A stretch of DNA of 64,000 nt from Pedobacter xixiisoli (GCF_900215335.1 NZ_OCMT01000004.1:1-64000), one strand, 5' to 3'. Shown: positions 44,963-54,153, counted from the first letter of the stretch. Notes: generated by a model not told the origin, from the sequence alone. A program made the numbers and translations.

Positions 44963-45107
44963 TGTTGGGTGGTGAAATTGGCAGACACACCTCCTTGTCT
45001 CGGTGGTGGGGATCATGGGACAAACGCAGTTTATGGGTTGACCACAAATTAATTTTTGAACTGTAGCTAACTACCCCTTGAAGGTTCGACTCCTTCCCCA
45101 ACAGCCA
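44963..45107 (+). tRNA. Class II tRNA-like RNA with GUC anticodon, copy 2, very long variable arm
   Basis: Acceptor TGTTGGG (44963-44969) pairs with CCCAACA (45097-45103). Compared with copy 1 one A-T pair has become T-A, a compensatory change. The D arm, anticodon arm (GUC at 44997-44999) and T arm are identical to copy 1. The variable region is 73 nt (45007-45079), closed by GGGG/CCCC, with an internal stem CAGTTTA/TGAACTG (45027-45033 with 45057-45063). Discriminator G45104 is followed by an encoded CCA. Confidence 0.6.
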
Positions 45108-45134
45108 TTTTTATAAATAATAAGTTAGTTAAGG

Positions 45135-45165
45135 AAGCGGTTCTGGATTGAATCGCTTTTTTTTA
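45135..45165 (+). terminator. Rho-independent terminator of the tRNA-like RNA unit
   Basis: AGCGGTTC and GAATCGCT form an 8-bp stem with one G-U pair around a 6-nt loop, followed directly by eight T. It lies about 30 nt after the second tRNA-like RNA. Confidence 0.75.
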
Positions 45166-45230
45166 TTTTCATTATTTTTTCAAAGATCAAACTTTGCGTT
45201 TCATTATTGCTCGAAATATGTTAAACACCT

Positions 45231-45304
45231 CGTCATGGCGAGGCACGAAGCAATCTTAAAGCGAGTGTAATTATCTAAAGATTGCTTCGTGCCTCGCAAT
45301 GACG
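45231..45304. repeat. Dispersed palindromic element, best copy
   Basis: 27-bp arms (45231-45257 and 45278-45304) are inverted with a single mismatch around 20 nt. The arm starts CGTCATGGCGAGGCACGAAG. Confidence 0.85.
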
Positions 45305-45415
45305 AGAAGCATATACAAACGCAGGGTCAAATGTACGAAATAATCATTTATATATTTTTTTAAGGAAAACTCTGATAATATTTCAAAACATATCAAAGTA
45401 TAAAATCATTTTAAC

Positions 45416-45444
45416 AAAAAAGGCGGGTGATCACACCCGCCTTT
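45416..45444 (-). terminator. Terminator of the amidohydrolase operon
   Basis: On the minus strand AGGCGGGTG-TGAT-CACCCGCCT is followed by TTTTTG. The 9-bp GC-rich stem lies 35 bp past the stop at 45479. Confidence 0.88.
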
Positions 45445-45478
45445 AAATTATGTTGGCAAGAACGCCAACGTATAACAA

Positions 45479-46789
45479 TTACTTAATCGTATACTTATCA
45501 CTAAACTTCTTATCCAATTGCTTGTGCAAGTTATCCAAATTGATGTCTCTACCTTGAATAAAAGCTTTCTCGATTTTATTGGTTTTCATATCTAAAGCAT
45601 CACCAGTAGAAATGAATAGGGTAGCGTCTTTACCAACTTCTAAACTTCCTGTAGTTTTATCGATACCTAGAATTTTAGCCGTATTAAGGGTGATGGTTTG
45701 CAAAGCTTTTTCTTTATCCAGACCCCAGGTTGCTACCGTACCCGCCATGAAAGGCAAGTTACGTTGCTGCCAAAAATCATTGATACTCACCGCAACCGTC
45801 ACACCTGCATTATACAAGATAGCTGCATTTTTGTACGGCATGTTCACGTCATCATCTATATTGCTAGGCAATGAGTGTGGTTGATTGACAATTACAGGAA
45901 CATTGTTCTGCTTTAAAAAATCGGTAATTAAATAAGCCTCGCCACCTCCAATAATTATTGGCGTAATACCGAATTTCTTCGCAAAACTTACCGCAGCCAC
46001 TATTTCCTTCTGTGTATTAGCCGCGATATACAACTTTTGTTCGCCTTTAAACAATTTTGCCATTGCTGCCATACGTGTATTGGTTTCAGCAGGCTTGGCG
46101 CCTTCGTTATAAGCTTTTGCTTCTGCGAAGAAACTGTTCAATTCTAGAATTGCAGCTTGTGTACGCTCTGCCATTGCTTCGGCAGAGAAGCCTGGTCTAA
46201 AGCCAGCAAAACCACCTCTAAAACGAGGAGCTGCCGGCCAAGTCACATGCATACCATCATCCGTTTTAACGGCTGCATCTTCCCAGTTCCAAGCATCTAA
46301 CTGAACAATAGACGAACTACCAGAAATAGCACCACCACTCGGTCTAATTTGAGCCATCAAAACACCATTACTACGTAACGTAGCTGGCACTTTAGAATCA
46401 GTATTGTAAGCCACTAAAGACCTGATATGCGGATTTAAGTTCCCAATCTCCTGAAAGTCTAAAGTTGCTTTAATTGACTCATACTCAACCAAACCTAAGG
46501 TATTTACCGGAGCGATAAACCCTGGATAAACGTGCTTACCATTTACGTTAATCATTTCGCCATCGTTAGTAGCGAACTTTACTGTAGTAGCATCTCCAAC
46601 ACCTGTAATTTTTCCTTTTTCGAATACTACGTAGCCATTATTGATGACTTGTCCATTGCCTGTATGTACTACTCCGCCAAGCAAAATCACTTTCTTTGCT
46701 TGAGCCTTGGCAGGAGAAATATTCGCTTGACCAAAAGCTGACGCACTTGCTGCAAGTGCTAAAAACAAGGTTAAAATTTTCTTATTCAT
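45479..46789 (-). CDS. Secreted amidohydrolase-family protein, metal site degenerate
   Basis: A signal peptide (to about residue 20, SASAFGQ) precedes an imidazolonepropionase-like amidohydrolase fold: GGVVHTGNGQVINNGYVVFE (beta-sandwich strand), MNVPYKNAAILYNAGVTVAV-like mid region and the C-terminal NTAKILGIDKTTGSLEVGKD typical of the family. At the first metal-binding strand, where HxH is expected, it has YPGFIAPVNTLG, so the HxH pair is missing. The start at 46789 is preferred over 46831 because it begins the signal peptide and is preceded by GAAGGAGGAC, an unusually strong Shine-Dalgarno. It overlaps the upstream gene by 8 nt. Confidence 0.83.
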   Translation of the reverse strand: MNKKILTLFLALAASASAFGQANISPAKAQAKKVILLGGVVHTGNGQVINNGYVVFEKGKITGVGDATTVKFATNDGEMINVNGKHVYPGFIAPVNTLGLVEYESIKATLDFQEIGNLNPHIRSLVAYNTDSKVPATLRSNGVLMAQIRPSGGAISGSSSIVQLDAWNWEDAAVKTDDGMHVTWPAAPRFRGGFAGFRPGFSAEAMAERTQAAILELNSFFAEAKAYNEGAKPAETNTRMAAMAKLFKGEQKLYIAANTQKEIVAAVSFAKKFGITPIIIGGGEAYLITDFLKQNNVPVIVNQPHSLPSNIDDDVNMPYKNAAILYNAGVTVAVSINDFWQQRNLPFMAGTVATWGLDKEKALQTITLNTAKILGIDKTTGSLEVGKDATLFISTGDALDMKTNKIEKAFIQGRDINLDNLHKQLDKKFSDKYTIK

Positions 46790-49700
46790 GGTGGTGTCCT
46801 CCTTCTTCTGTTTGAATTGCTTCGAAGCCATTAGAGAAATCGCTTGCCGTTTCGCAATTGTATAATGTTGGAGTGGTGCCCATTGGACGCTGAGTTCTAC
46901 CTCCCTTGTTTTTACTGTCTAACATTTTTTGAACTAATCTAGCTCTTTCTGCTTGTTGTTGTTTCAATTTTTGAGCATCCTTTTCAATATCCCAGTATAA
47001 AACACCATCGACGAAAGTCTTTTCTGCTTTTGCATAAATTGAAAGCGGGTTATCAGACCAAACTACTACGTCTGCATCTTTACCTACTTTTAAACTGCCT
47101 ACTTTATTGTCGATGTGAAGCATTTTAGCAGGATTTAACGATACAAATTTGAAAGCATCTTCTTCAGAAACGCCACCGTACAATACCGCTTTACCAGCTT
47201 CCTGATTTAAACGACGAGCCATTTCAGCATCATCTGAGTTAAATGCAGTAGTGATACCTACGTTGTGCATGATTTTCCCATTGTAAGGAATCGCTTCTGC
47301 CACCTCGAATTTATATGCCCACCAATCTGAGAAAGTAGAGGCTGCAATGCCATGAGCTTTCATTTTATCAGCCACTTTATAACCTTCTAAAATGTGTGTA
47401 AAGGTGTTGATTTTGAATCCTAAGCTATCAGCCACATGAATTAACATATTGATTTCAGACTGTACGTAAGAGTGACAAGTAATGAAACGTTTATTGTTCA
47501 GAATTTCTACCAAAGCATCTAATTCTAAATCTCTACGTACATTGTTGCCTTTTACTTTTAAAGCAGTTTCGTAATCTTTAGCACGAGTAAAAGCATCCAC
47601 AAAAGTTTGCTCTACACCCATACGAGTTACTGGGAAACGCTGACCAGAACCGAAGTTACTTTGTTTCACATTCTCTCCTAAAGCGAACTTGATAAACGGA
47701 TCTGCACCAGCAAACTTCAATTCTTCTGGCAATTTACCCCAACGTAATTTAATCAATTGAGACTGGCCACCGATTGGATTTGCCGATCCGTGTAGAATTT
47801 GTGAAGTAGTTACGCCACCCGCCAACTGACGATAAATATTGACGTCTTCAGAGTTGATGATATCGCCAATGCGAACTTCGGAAGAAACTGATTGTGCACC
47901 TTCGTTAATACCGCCAGTACCCGCAATGTGCGAGTGCTCATCAATTACACCTGGTGTTACGTGCTTGCCCGTTGCATCAATTACTTTTGCCGAACCTGCA
48001 GCTAAGTTTTTACCTACGGCTTTGATTTTTCCGCCTTCTAAAAGTACGTCAGCATTTTGCAAGATGCCGTCTTTTTCGTTAGTCCAAACCGTAGCGTTTT
48101 TTAACAATACATTTTCTGCCTTTGGCAATACTTCGTTACCAAAAGATTGGAAAGGATAGACTAAAGGTGCATTTGCCGCAATAGCCGGTTTTGGCTCTTC
48201 TTTTTTAGGAGCTTCTTTTCCAGCTTCTTTAAAAGTTGCTGTCCATTTGCCTTCAGTTCCATCGCTTAAAGCAGATTCGCCTTTCATTGCAATAGGTGAT
48301 TCAGCAGATATATAACCTGTTAAACGAACATCACCTTTTGGATTTTTCTTCAAGTTGAAGCTCAAAGTAACCCAATCGCCATTACGGCCTAAAGTTGCCA
48401 TGGTTTTCACACTATCGGCACCAGTTCTTTCAATCGAAGCAGCAGCTGGTCCAGTGATTTTCAAAGTTAATGCTCCAACACCATCAACGTTCAAATTGTA
48501 AATACCTTTCAAGTCGCTTACATCCATTTTGTTAACGATGTAGCGTTTACCTTGTACCCAGTTTTCGTGGATGATATTGGTGCTTTTGAATAAGTTATCT
48601 GAAGTAATTAGGAAGTTAGCCAATTTACCTTTCTCGATAGAACCTACTTTATCGCTAATGCCTAAAAGTTTAGCAGGCACTTCGGTTACAGAAAGTAAAG
48701 CTTGTTTCTCTGTTAAGCCACTTTCTATCGCGGTGCGGATATTTGCCCAAAACTCACGAGTGTTATCTAAACCAAAAGCAGTTAAAGCGAAGTTAATTCC
48801 CGCTTTCTCTAAAATACCTGGGTTTGAAGACGCCATTTCCCAAGCTTTCATTTGCGCTAAAGTTACATTTCTAGCTTCTGCTGGGTCTTCTACATCATAA
48901 GCTTTTGGATAAGCAATTGGAACAATTAAACTGGCTCCTGTTGCTTTCACCGCATCTATACGCTGGTACTCATCGCCACCAGCCTTAATGATATATTGCT
49001 TACCAAATTCTTTACCAATTTTATCAGCACGAAGGATGTTCTGCCAACCATCAGCTTCAAAAATTTGAGGTAAGTTTTGTTGTTTATTAAATTCATCCAA
49101 CGAGATGTTGTATTCTTCTTTTTGGTTTTTATACCAAGCTGCATCTAAATAAGTTTGGCGCAATAATGCAATAGAACCCATTAATGAAGTTGGATAATCG
49201 TTAGTTGAACTTCCTTTGCTGAACGAATAGTTCGCCGCAGTTTGGTCTTTCAACATCACTTTGTGCTCAAACTCGTCGTTTAAGGTAACTGCAGCCGAAG
49301 TGCCACGAGCAATACCATCGCGATTGATCACGTTTACACTACCGAAACCAGCTTTGCGTAAATCATCAGCTTTTTTGGTGTCGATAGAAAAGATAGTCTT
49401 CACTTCCATCTCTGGTCTGATAGCTGCGTTCCAGTTGTAAGCACCTTTCTTTTGCGAAGTGAAAATAGATTGACGTTGACCGCCGAAACCACGTTGAGCG
49501 GCGGCTTCTACGGTAATGCCATAGCTGGTAAAAGCATCAACCAATGAAGGATAGATGTATTTTCCTTTTAAATCAATGACTACATATCCTTTTGGAATTG
49601 CAGTACCAGTACCCACAGATTGGATGACTTGGTTTTTAATTAGCAATACGCCATTGCTAATAGTTTGGTTAGCGTTTACCACAATAGTTGCATTGGTAAA

Positions 49701-49811
49701 GGCATATTGCCCCGACCGCACATCATAAGAACCATTTACAGGATAGGTTTGCTGTGCAAATGCAAATACAGTAGAAAATACCAACGCTAACGCTAGTAAA
49801 ATTTTCTTCAT
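46782..49811 (-). CDS. Secreted tandem amidohydrolase-family protein (two domains)
   Basis: Protein of 1009 residues, about twice the usual size, with a signal peptide (FAFAQQ). The N-terminal unit (residues 25-430) has the fold signature NGVLLIKNQVIQSVGTG and AKLLGISDKVGSIEKGKLAN, but YPSLVDAFTSYG replaces the HxH strand. After a beta-rich spacer and a Lys/Glu/Pro linker (about 535-545) comes a second unit (570-990) with an intact TPGVIDEHSHIAGTG, CHSYVQSEI, THILEGYK and FNSDDAEMARR. Only this second domain seems catalytically competent. The C-terminus ends in GGHHHE. The next gene overlaps its stop. Confidence 0.86.
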   Translation of the reverse strand: MKKILLALALVFSTVFAFAQQTYPVNGSYDVRSGQYAFTNATIVVNANQTISNGVLLIKNQVIQSVGTGTAIPKGYVVIDLKGKYIYPSLVDAFTSYGITVEAAAQRGFGGQRQSIFTSQKKGAYNWNAAIRPEMEVKTIFSIDTKKADDLRKAGFGSVNVINRDGIARGTSAAVTLNDEFEHKVMLKDQTAANYSFSKGSSTNDYPTSLMGSIALLRQTYLDAAWYKNQKEEYNISLDEFNKQQNLPQIFEADGWQNILRADKIGKEFGKQYIIKAGGDEYQRIDAVKATGASLIVPIAYPKAYDVEDPAEARNVTLAQMKAWEMASSNPGILEKAGINFALTAFGLDNTREFWANIRTAIESGLTEKQALLSVTEVPAKLLGISDKVGSIEKGKLANFLITSDNLFKSTNIIHENWVQGKRYIVNKMDVSDLKGIYNLNVDGVGALTLKITGPAAASIERTGADSVKTMATLGRNGDWVTLSFNLKKNPKGDVRLTGYISAESPIAMKGESALSDGTEGKWTATFKEAGKEAPKKEEPKPAIAANAPLVYPFQSFGNEVLPKAENVLLKNATVWTNEKDGILQNADVLLEGGKIKAVGKNLAAGSAKVIDATGKHVTPGVIDEHSHIAGTGGINEGAQSVSSEVRIGDIINSEDVNIYRQLAGGVTTSQILHGSANPIGGQSQLIKLRWGKLPEELKFAGADPFIKFALGENVKQSNFGSGQRFPVTRMGVEQTFVDAFTRAKDYETALKVKGNNVRRDLELDALVEILNNKRFITCHSYVQSEINMLIHVADSLGFKINTFTHILEGYKVADKMKAHGIAASTFSDWWAYKFEVAEAIPYNGKIMHNVGITTAFNSDDAEMARRLNQEAGKAVLYGGVSEEDAFKFVSLNPAKMLHIDNKVGSLKVGKDADVVVWSDNPLSIYAKAEKTFVDGVLYWDIEKDAQKLKQQQAERARLVQKMLDSKNKGGRTQRPMGTTPTLYNCETASDFSNGFEAIQTEEGGHHHE

Positions 49812-49966
49812 GTTAGTTAAAGTTTAGAATTAATGGCTTAAAGCTATTTATAATTCTAATGCTTTTAAATACTTAACATATTTTTTACGTGGAAAAACAC
49901 TTCGGGTTTACTGTTATAACAACCATAGAGAAAATTAGCAGCAATTATGCTACTGTTTTCACTAAA

Positions 49967-49992
49967 AAAGCCACACTGAAAGGTGTGGCTTT
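49967..49992 (-). terminator. Terminator of the TonB-dependent receptor gene
   Basis: AAAGCCACAC (49967-49976) and GTGTGGCTTT (49983-49992) form a 10-bp stem with a 6-nt loop. On the minus strand it is followed by a T-run. Confidence 0.85.
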
Positions 49993-50016
49993 ATAAAATA
50001 AATTGTTTATCGCCGA

Positions 50017-53000
50017 TTAGAAACCGTAACGCAAACCAATTTGTGCTTGCCAAGGATTGCCTGAAGGATTAAGTACTCCAGAGTTATTTACACGATAATT
50101 AAATGATCTGGTGTTTTGGTAGAAACTTGGAATAGCAGGCGTAGTTACATTACCGGCATTATCCCTTACCGCTGGCTTACCATTTAAAGCATATAGTGAT
50201 TGACTTCCGAAGGTTTCTGTTACACCCCATTTCTTATTCAGTAAGTTGGCAAAGTTGAAAATATCACCCGAAATCTCTACGCTTTGCTTTCTAGCTTTAC
50301 CAAATTTGAATTGATAAGCCAACCTTACATCTACCGTTCCAAAGAACCTGTTGATTCCACCATTACGTTCAGCCATTCTTCCTTCGTATTTCAAGATATA
50401 ATCTTTTAAACTTTGGTCAGCCAAAGGATTGTCAAGCAAAGTCTGTAGGCCAGTGCGAACATTAGCTGGCACATTAGGATTATTTCTGTCGAAGATGTAA
50501 GCTAAGTCATTAGTACCTGCAACAAAATCGCCATTGCTATTCACTCCCGAAAGCAAGCTGTAACGCGTACCTCCGATACCAGAATAACGTACCCCTACTT
50601 TAACACCCCAAAGTGTAGGCAAAGTACCATAAACTACTACCTTATGCCTGAACTGACCATTTGAATAGCTCATTCTACTCAAATCACGTGGATCATCAAC
50701 CACAGGTAATGATAATGTTGCTGAGTTCGCCACGTTACCGTTGAAAGAAGTGTTGTCTTTTGCGTCGTTCCAAGTATAACTTGCCGAAATCTCACCATCT
50801 CTAAAATATCTCCAATTTCCATCAACCACTACCGCAAACTGGTTTACCTTACCTTTGCTGTTCAACTCTAATACACGACCAAACTGATTACTCAAACGAC
50901 CTGTTTTCCAGTCAGGAATACCATCTTCAGGAATCGAAGGTACAAATACACCTCTACCACCCTCGTCAGGTAAGGTAAGACCTGGAGTAGCAATCATATT
51001 CCTATCCACATACATATAGTTGTTACGTGCAAAAGTGGCATAACCGGTAATTCCAACACGCAAATTATCATTGATCAACTTATTATAAGATAGGTTGGCT
51101 TTATACACCACTGGCATTTTAGCATCCTCCGCATAGGTATTGATCATTGGCACCTGAGATCCTGGTAACGTAGGAGCTAGCGCTGTACCATTTCTATAAC
51201 CAATAAAATCAGGCATTGGTACATTTGCTCCAGTAACATCTACAGTAGCAAAATGCTTACCATCAAAAGAAAGGTTATTGATGGTAACGTAGTTATTTAC
51301 GTCAGAACCAAAGATACCCGCTCCGAAACGTAAGTAATCCGTATGTTTTTCATTCACATCCCAGTTAAACTGGATACGAGGCTGCACCAAAAACTGCTTC
51401 AATTCATGATCCGTTCTTACCCCAATCGCATTATATAACTCTTGGTTAAGTGGAGATTTTGGATATTTACTATAATCGATACGCAAACCTCCTGTAAACT
51501 CTAAACCTTTGGCCAATTTAGTTTGCATCTGTCCATAAATCGCCGTATTCCAAATACCTGCCCTTACGCTAGGATCATCCATTAAAGGCACCTCACGGTA
51601 ATACAATGATGGTCTCAAGTTATCGAAATTTTGCATCGACGTTCCGACACTGTTGGTCTGATACTCAAAACGACCATTTACCTCACTACCATATAAAGAT
51701 AGTGCATTGGTGTACATCAAATCTAATCCGAAAGTATATTTTACTTTATCAGTATTGTAATAGAAATTATCTACCAACTGAATTACATTATTTGTAAAAC
51801 CTTCCTGCGCAAAACGATGACCTCCAATTTGAATCGCTGTAGACCCTGTTAATCCATTAGATGTTATATTTCTTACGATAGCTCTAGGGATAGCACCAGG
51901 TAATTGGTTACCTTGCGCACTCTCTTGGAAAGTGTATAAATGTTGCACTTTCAATTCGTTAGTCACTTTACTGCTAATGGTAGAACGAAGTGTAGCCAAT
52001 AAGCTATTATCTACGTTTTTATCATTACCATAACTTTCTAAAAAGTTGATAGCAGTATTATCACCTAAACCTAATGGATTTCTATCATTCGTGTAGTTAT
52101 CCCTTACGGTTAACAAATGTTTATCATTGATTTGCCAATCTAAACGAATAAAACCAGCATCTGTGCCACGTTTTTTATCGAAAGTACCGAACTGCGGTGT
52201 GTTAGCTACGCCATATTTCGCTCTTGCTACACTTAAAAACTGATTTAAGGTAGCATTAGTAATATTGTACCTTGCTGCATCAGCGTCTGTTTGCACATCA
52301 GCAATAATTAACGGACGAGCATCTTTTTGATGATCCCATCCCACAAAATAGTGTAATTTATCTTTGATGATCGGACCGCCTAAAGTAAAACCATATTGGT
52401 AAGTAGAGAAATCATTTGTTCTCTTGTTACCTCTGATATCATTAGGGCTAGCTAACCAATCTGCACGACCGTAACCAAAAGCACTACCTGAAATTTCGTT
52501 AGTACCAGATTTAGTTACTGCACTAACGGTACCGCCACCTGCACGACCTAAAGTAACATCGTATTGGTTGGTTACTACTTTAAATTCCCTTACCGATTCA
52601 ATTGAGATAGAATACGGTGCACCACTTCTGCTGGTTGTACTACCTGCCGAAGTTGGGTTTTTTGCGGTCATACCATCAATAGTGAAGTTGGTAGAAGAAC
52701 CTAATTGACCAGAAATCCCACCATTTCCTGCTAATGGAGAAAGATCTGTTAAGCTTGAGAAGTTACGTCCGTTAATCGGCAATTGGTTCATGGTTTTAGA
52801 AGAAATCTCGGTGGAAGCTCCAAACTGCTCTGATTTATTTCTTAAACCGTTACCGTTAATTTGCACCGCTTGTAAGGTTTGTGCAGCTGTCTGCATATTT
52901 ACGTTTGCTCTTACTGCATCGCCTTGGTTTAGCATATAACCAGAAAGCGTTTGCTCACCAAAACCTAAAAAGTTCACTTTTACTGTGTATGGGCCACCTA

Positions 53001-53223
53001 AAGGCAATTCTTTAAAAGTGTAATCGCCCTGATTATTGGTACCAATCTTACTGGTAAAACCTGTTGATTCGTTTCGGATCTGAACTGACGCACCCGGAAT
53101 AGGTTTTTTCTCTTCGTCGGTTACCTTGCCTGAAATAGACGCTTGCGTAGTTTGGGCATTAGCGTTAGCAAAACCCAAGAGCAAAAGCATCAGCATTGAT
53201 AATTTAAATAAAGCTCGTTGCAT
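50017..53223 (-). CDS. Oar-like TonB-dependent receptor
   Basis: Outer-membrane receptor of 1068 residues. A signal peptide (to residue 23, NANAQ) is followed by a CarboxypepD_reg-like domain (ASISGKVTDEEKKPIPGASV, residues 28-110), a plug domain (LPINGRNFSSLTDLSPL, GRAGGGTVSAVTKSGTNEIS) and a 22-strand barrel ending in the aromatic terminus QAQIGLRYGF. This is the Oar-type organisation used in Bacteroidota and myxobacteria for uptake or surface protein handling. No SusD partner is encoded next to it, which distinguishes it from a polysaccharide-utilisation SusC. Monocistronic, with its own terminator. Confidence 0.92.
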   Translation of the reverse strand: MQRALFKLSMLMLLLLGFANANAQTTQASISGKVTDEEKKPIPGASVQIRNESTGFTSKIGTNNQGDYTFKELPLGGPYTVKVNFLGFGEQTLSGYMLNQGDAVRANVNMQTAAQTLQAVQINGNGLRNKSEQFGASTEISSKTMNQLPINGRNFSSLTDLSPLAGNGGISGQLGSSTNFTIDGMTAKNPTSAGSTTSRSGAPYSISIESVREFKVVTNQYDVTLGRAGGGTVSAVTKSGTNEISGSAFGYGRADWLASPNDIRGNKRTNDFSTYQYGFTLGGPIIKDKLHYFVGWDHQKDARPLIIADVQTDADAARYNITNATLNQFLSVARAKYGVANTPQFGTFDKKRGTDAGFIRLDWQINDKHLLTVRDNYTNDRNPLGLGDNTAINFLESYGNDKNVDNSLLATLRSTISSKVTNELKVQHLYTFQESAQGNQLPGAIPRAIVRNITSNGLTGSTAIQIGGHRFAQEGFTNNVIQLVDNFYYNTDKVKYTFGLDLMYTNALSLYGSEVNGRFEYQTNSVGTSMQNFDNLRPSLYYREVPLMDDPSVRAGIWNTAIYGQMQTKLAKGLEFTGGLRIDYSKYPKSPLNQELYNAIGVRTDHELKQFLVQPRIQFNWDVNEKHTDYLRFGAGIFGSDVNNYVTINNLSFDGKHFATVDVTGANVPMPDFIGYRNGTALAPTLPGSQVPMINTYAEDAKMPVVYKANLSYNKLINDNLRVGITGYATFARNNYMYVDRNMIATPGLTLPDEGGRGVFVPSIPEDGIPDWKTGRLSNQFGRVLELNSKGKVNQFAVVVDGNWRYFRDGEISASYTWNDAKDNTSFNGNVANSATLSLPVVDDPRDLSRMSYSNGQFRHKVVVYGTLPTLWGVKVGVRYSGIGGTRYSLLSGVNSNGDFVAGTNDLAYIFDRNNPNVPANVRTGLQTLLDNPLADQSLKDYILKYEGRMAERNGGINRFFGTVDVRLAYQFKFGKARKQSVEISGDIFNFANLLNKKWGVTETFGSQSLYALNGKPAVRDNAGNVTTPAIPSFYQNTRSFNYRVNNSGVLNPSGNPWQAQIGLRYGF

Positions 53224-53602
53224 GTAAATTCCTTTAATTGTTTACATGCAAAATTGCTTGGAGTAGATTAACTCAAATACTTACAAAAATTAACTATTTA
53301 TGAAATTAAAAGCAAAAGTTTAAGTTTATGTAAACAAATACAACAAAAAGAAAACATTAATTCGCTTAAAAAAACATCTATTTAATTGAAAAAACATCCT
53401 TAAAAGCCTAAAAAACACTTTTAAAGCTAATTCGAGAGAAAAACTTCAGTATTACAAAAATTTAACTATCAATTAAGACAAATGAAACATAACGTAATTA
53501 ACTTCCATTATAACTTAAAACGATTATAAATAACCTCATAAATTTTCGCCTGATACAATCGCACAATTAATTTCATATTTTTGAAAATTAAAAAAACAAG
53601 AC
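53224..53602. other. AT-rich divergent intergenic region
   Basis: Very AT-rich DNA between the receptor and the small membrane protein. The only regulatory match I can defend is TATTTTTG at 53576-53583 on the plus strand, a -7 element for the membrane protein gene, without a clear -33. No ORF and no RNA fold stood out. Confidence 0.45.
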
Positions 53603-54052
53603 ATGAACTTATACGGAATACTAAAGAGTGCGCACTCAGGTTGGCGCTACATTGTTCTAATTTTATTAGTGGTTGCAATTATCCAAGCATTAGCCGGATG
53701 GTTAGGTAAAAAAGGATACACTGAAGGCAACAGAAAACTAAACGTGTTCACTTTAATTAGTGCACACATCCAATTACTGATTGGCTTAGTGTTATATTTC
53801 TTAAGTCCAATGACTAAAGGACCTACTAGCGAGCCATTGTTCCGCTATTGGAAAATGGAACACATTGCTATTATGATTGTAGCTGTTGTATTAATTACTG
53901 TTGGAAATTCGAAATCTAAAAAGATTAAAGATGCTGTAGCTAAACACAAAGCAATAGCTATTTTCTTCGGCATTGCGTTAATATTAATTATCGGTTCCAT
54001 CTTTATGATGGTGAAAAACGACCCATCAAGAACATTGTTTGGCATTTCTTAA
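53603..54052 (+). CDS. Four-helix inner membrane protein, possible cytochrome b-like
   Basis: The 149 residues form four hydrophobic helices with polar loops. Conserved-looking His residues lie at helix ends (SAHSGWRY, ISAHIQLLIG, MEHIAIMI, AKHKAIAI), which would be compatible with haem or metal binding as in small cytochrome b proteins, but no diagnostic motif proves it. Complete, monocistronic, and just upstream of the trp attenuator. Confidence 0.6.
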   Translation: MNLYGILKSAHSGWRYIVLILLVVAIIQALAGWLGKKGYTEGNRKLNVFTLISAHIQLLIGLVLYFLSPMTKGPTSEPLFRYWKMEHIAIMIVAVVLITVGNSKSKKIKDAVAKHKAIAIFFGIALILIIGSIFMMVKNDPSRTLFGIS

Positions 54053-54153
54053 TTAACTATTTGATAATAATTTTAGGTTTAGCAGAGAAAATTTTCTAAA
54101 AAATTTTGATTATTTAACATTTTCTATAAATTTGCTTTACAATGATTAACAAA

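Larger units (their letters stand above)
45108..45478. other. Intergenic region with two terminators and one palindromic element
   Basis: Holds the terminator of the RNA unit, the dispersed palindrome at 45231-45304 and the terminator of the leftward amidohydrolase gene at 45416-45444. No ORF of interest. Confidence 0.7.

Noticed and set aside
44907..45101. 64-codon ORF on the minus strand across the second tRNA-like RNA
   Set aside because: It is the antisense of a structured RNA whose acceptor stem shows compensatory change, and it has no start signal or recognisable domain.
44777..45107. tRNA-Leu genes interrupted by an intron in the variable arm
   Set aside because: The D arm resembles tRNA-Leu, but the anticodon loop reads GUC in both copies and the discriminator is G rather than the A of tRNA-Leu. 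The extra sequence is too short for a group I intron and shows no conserved core.
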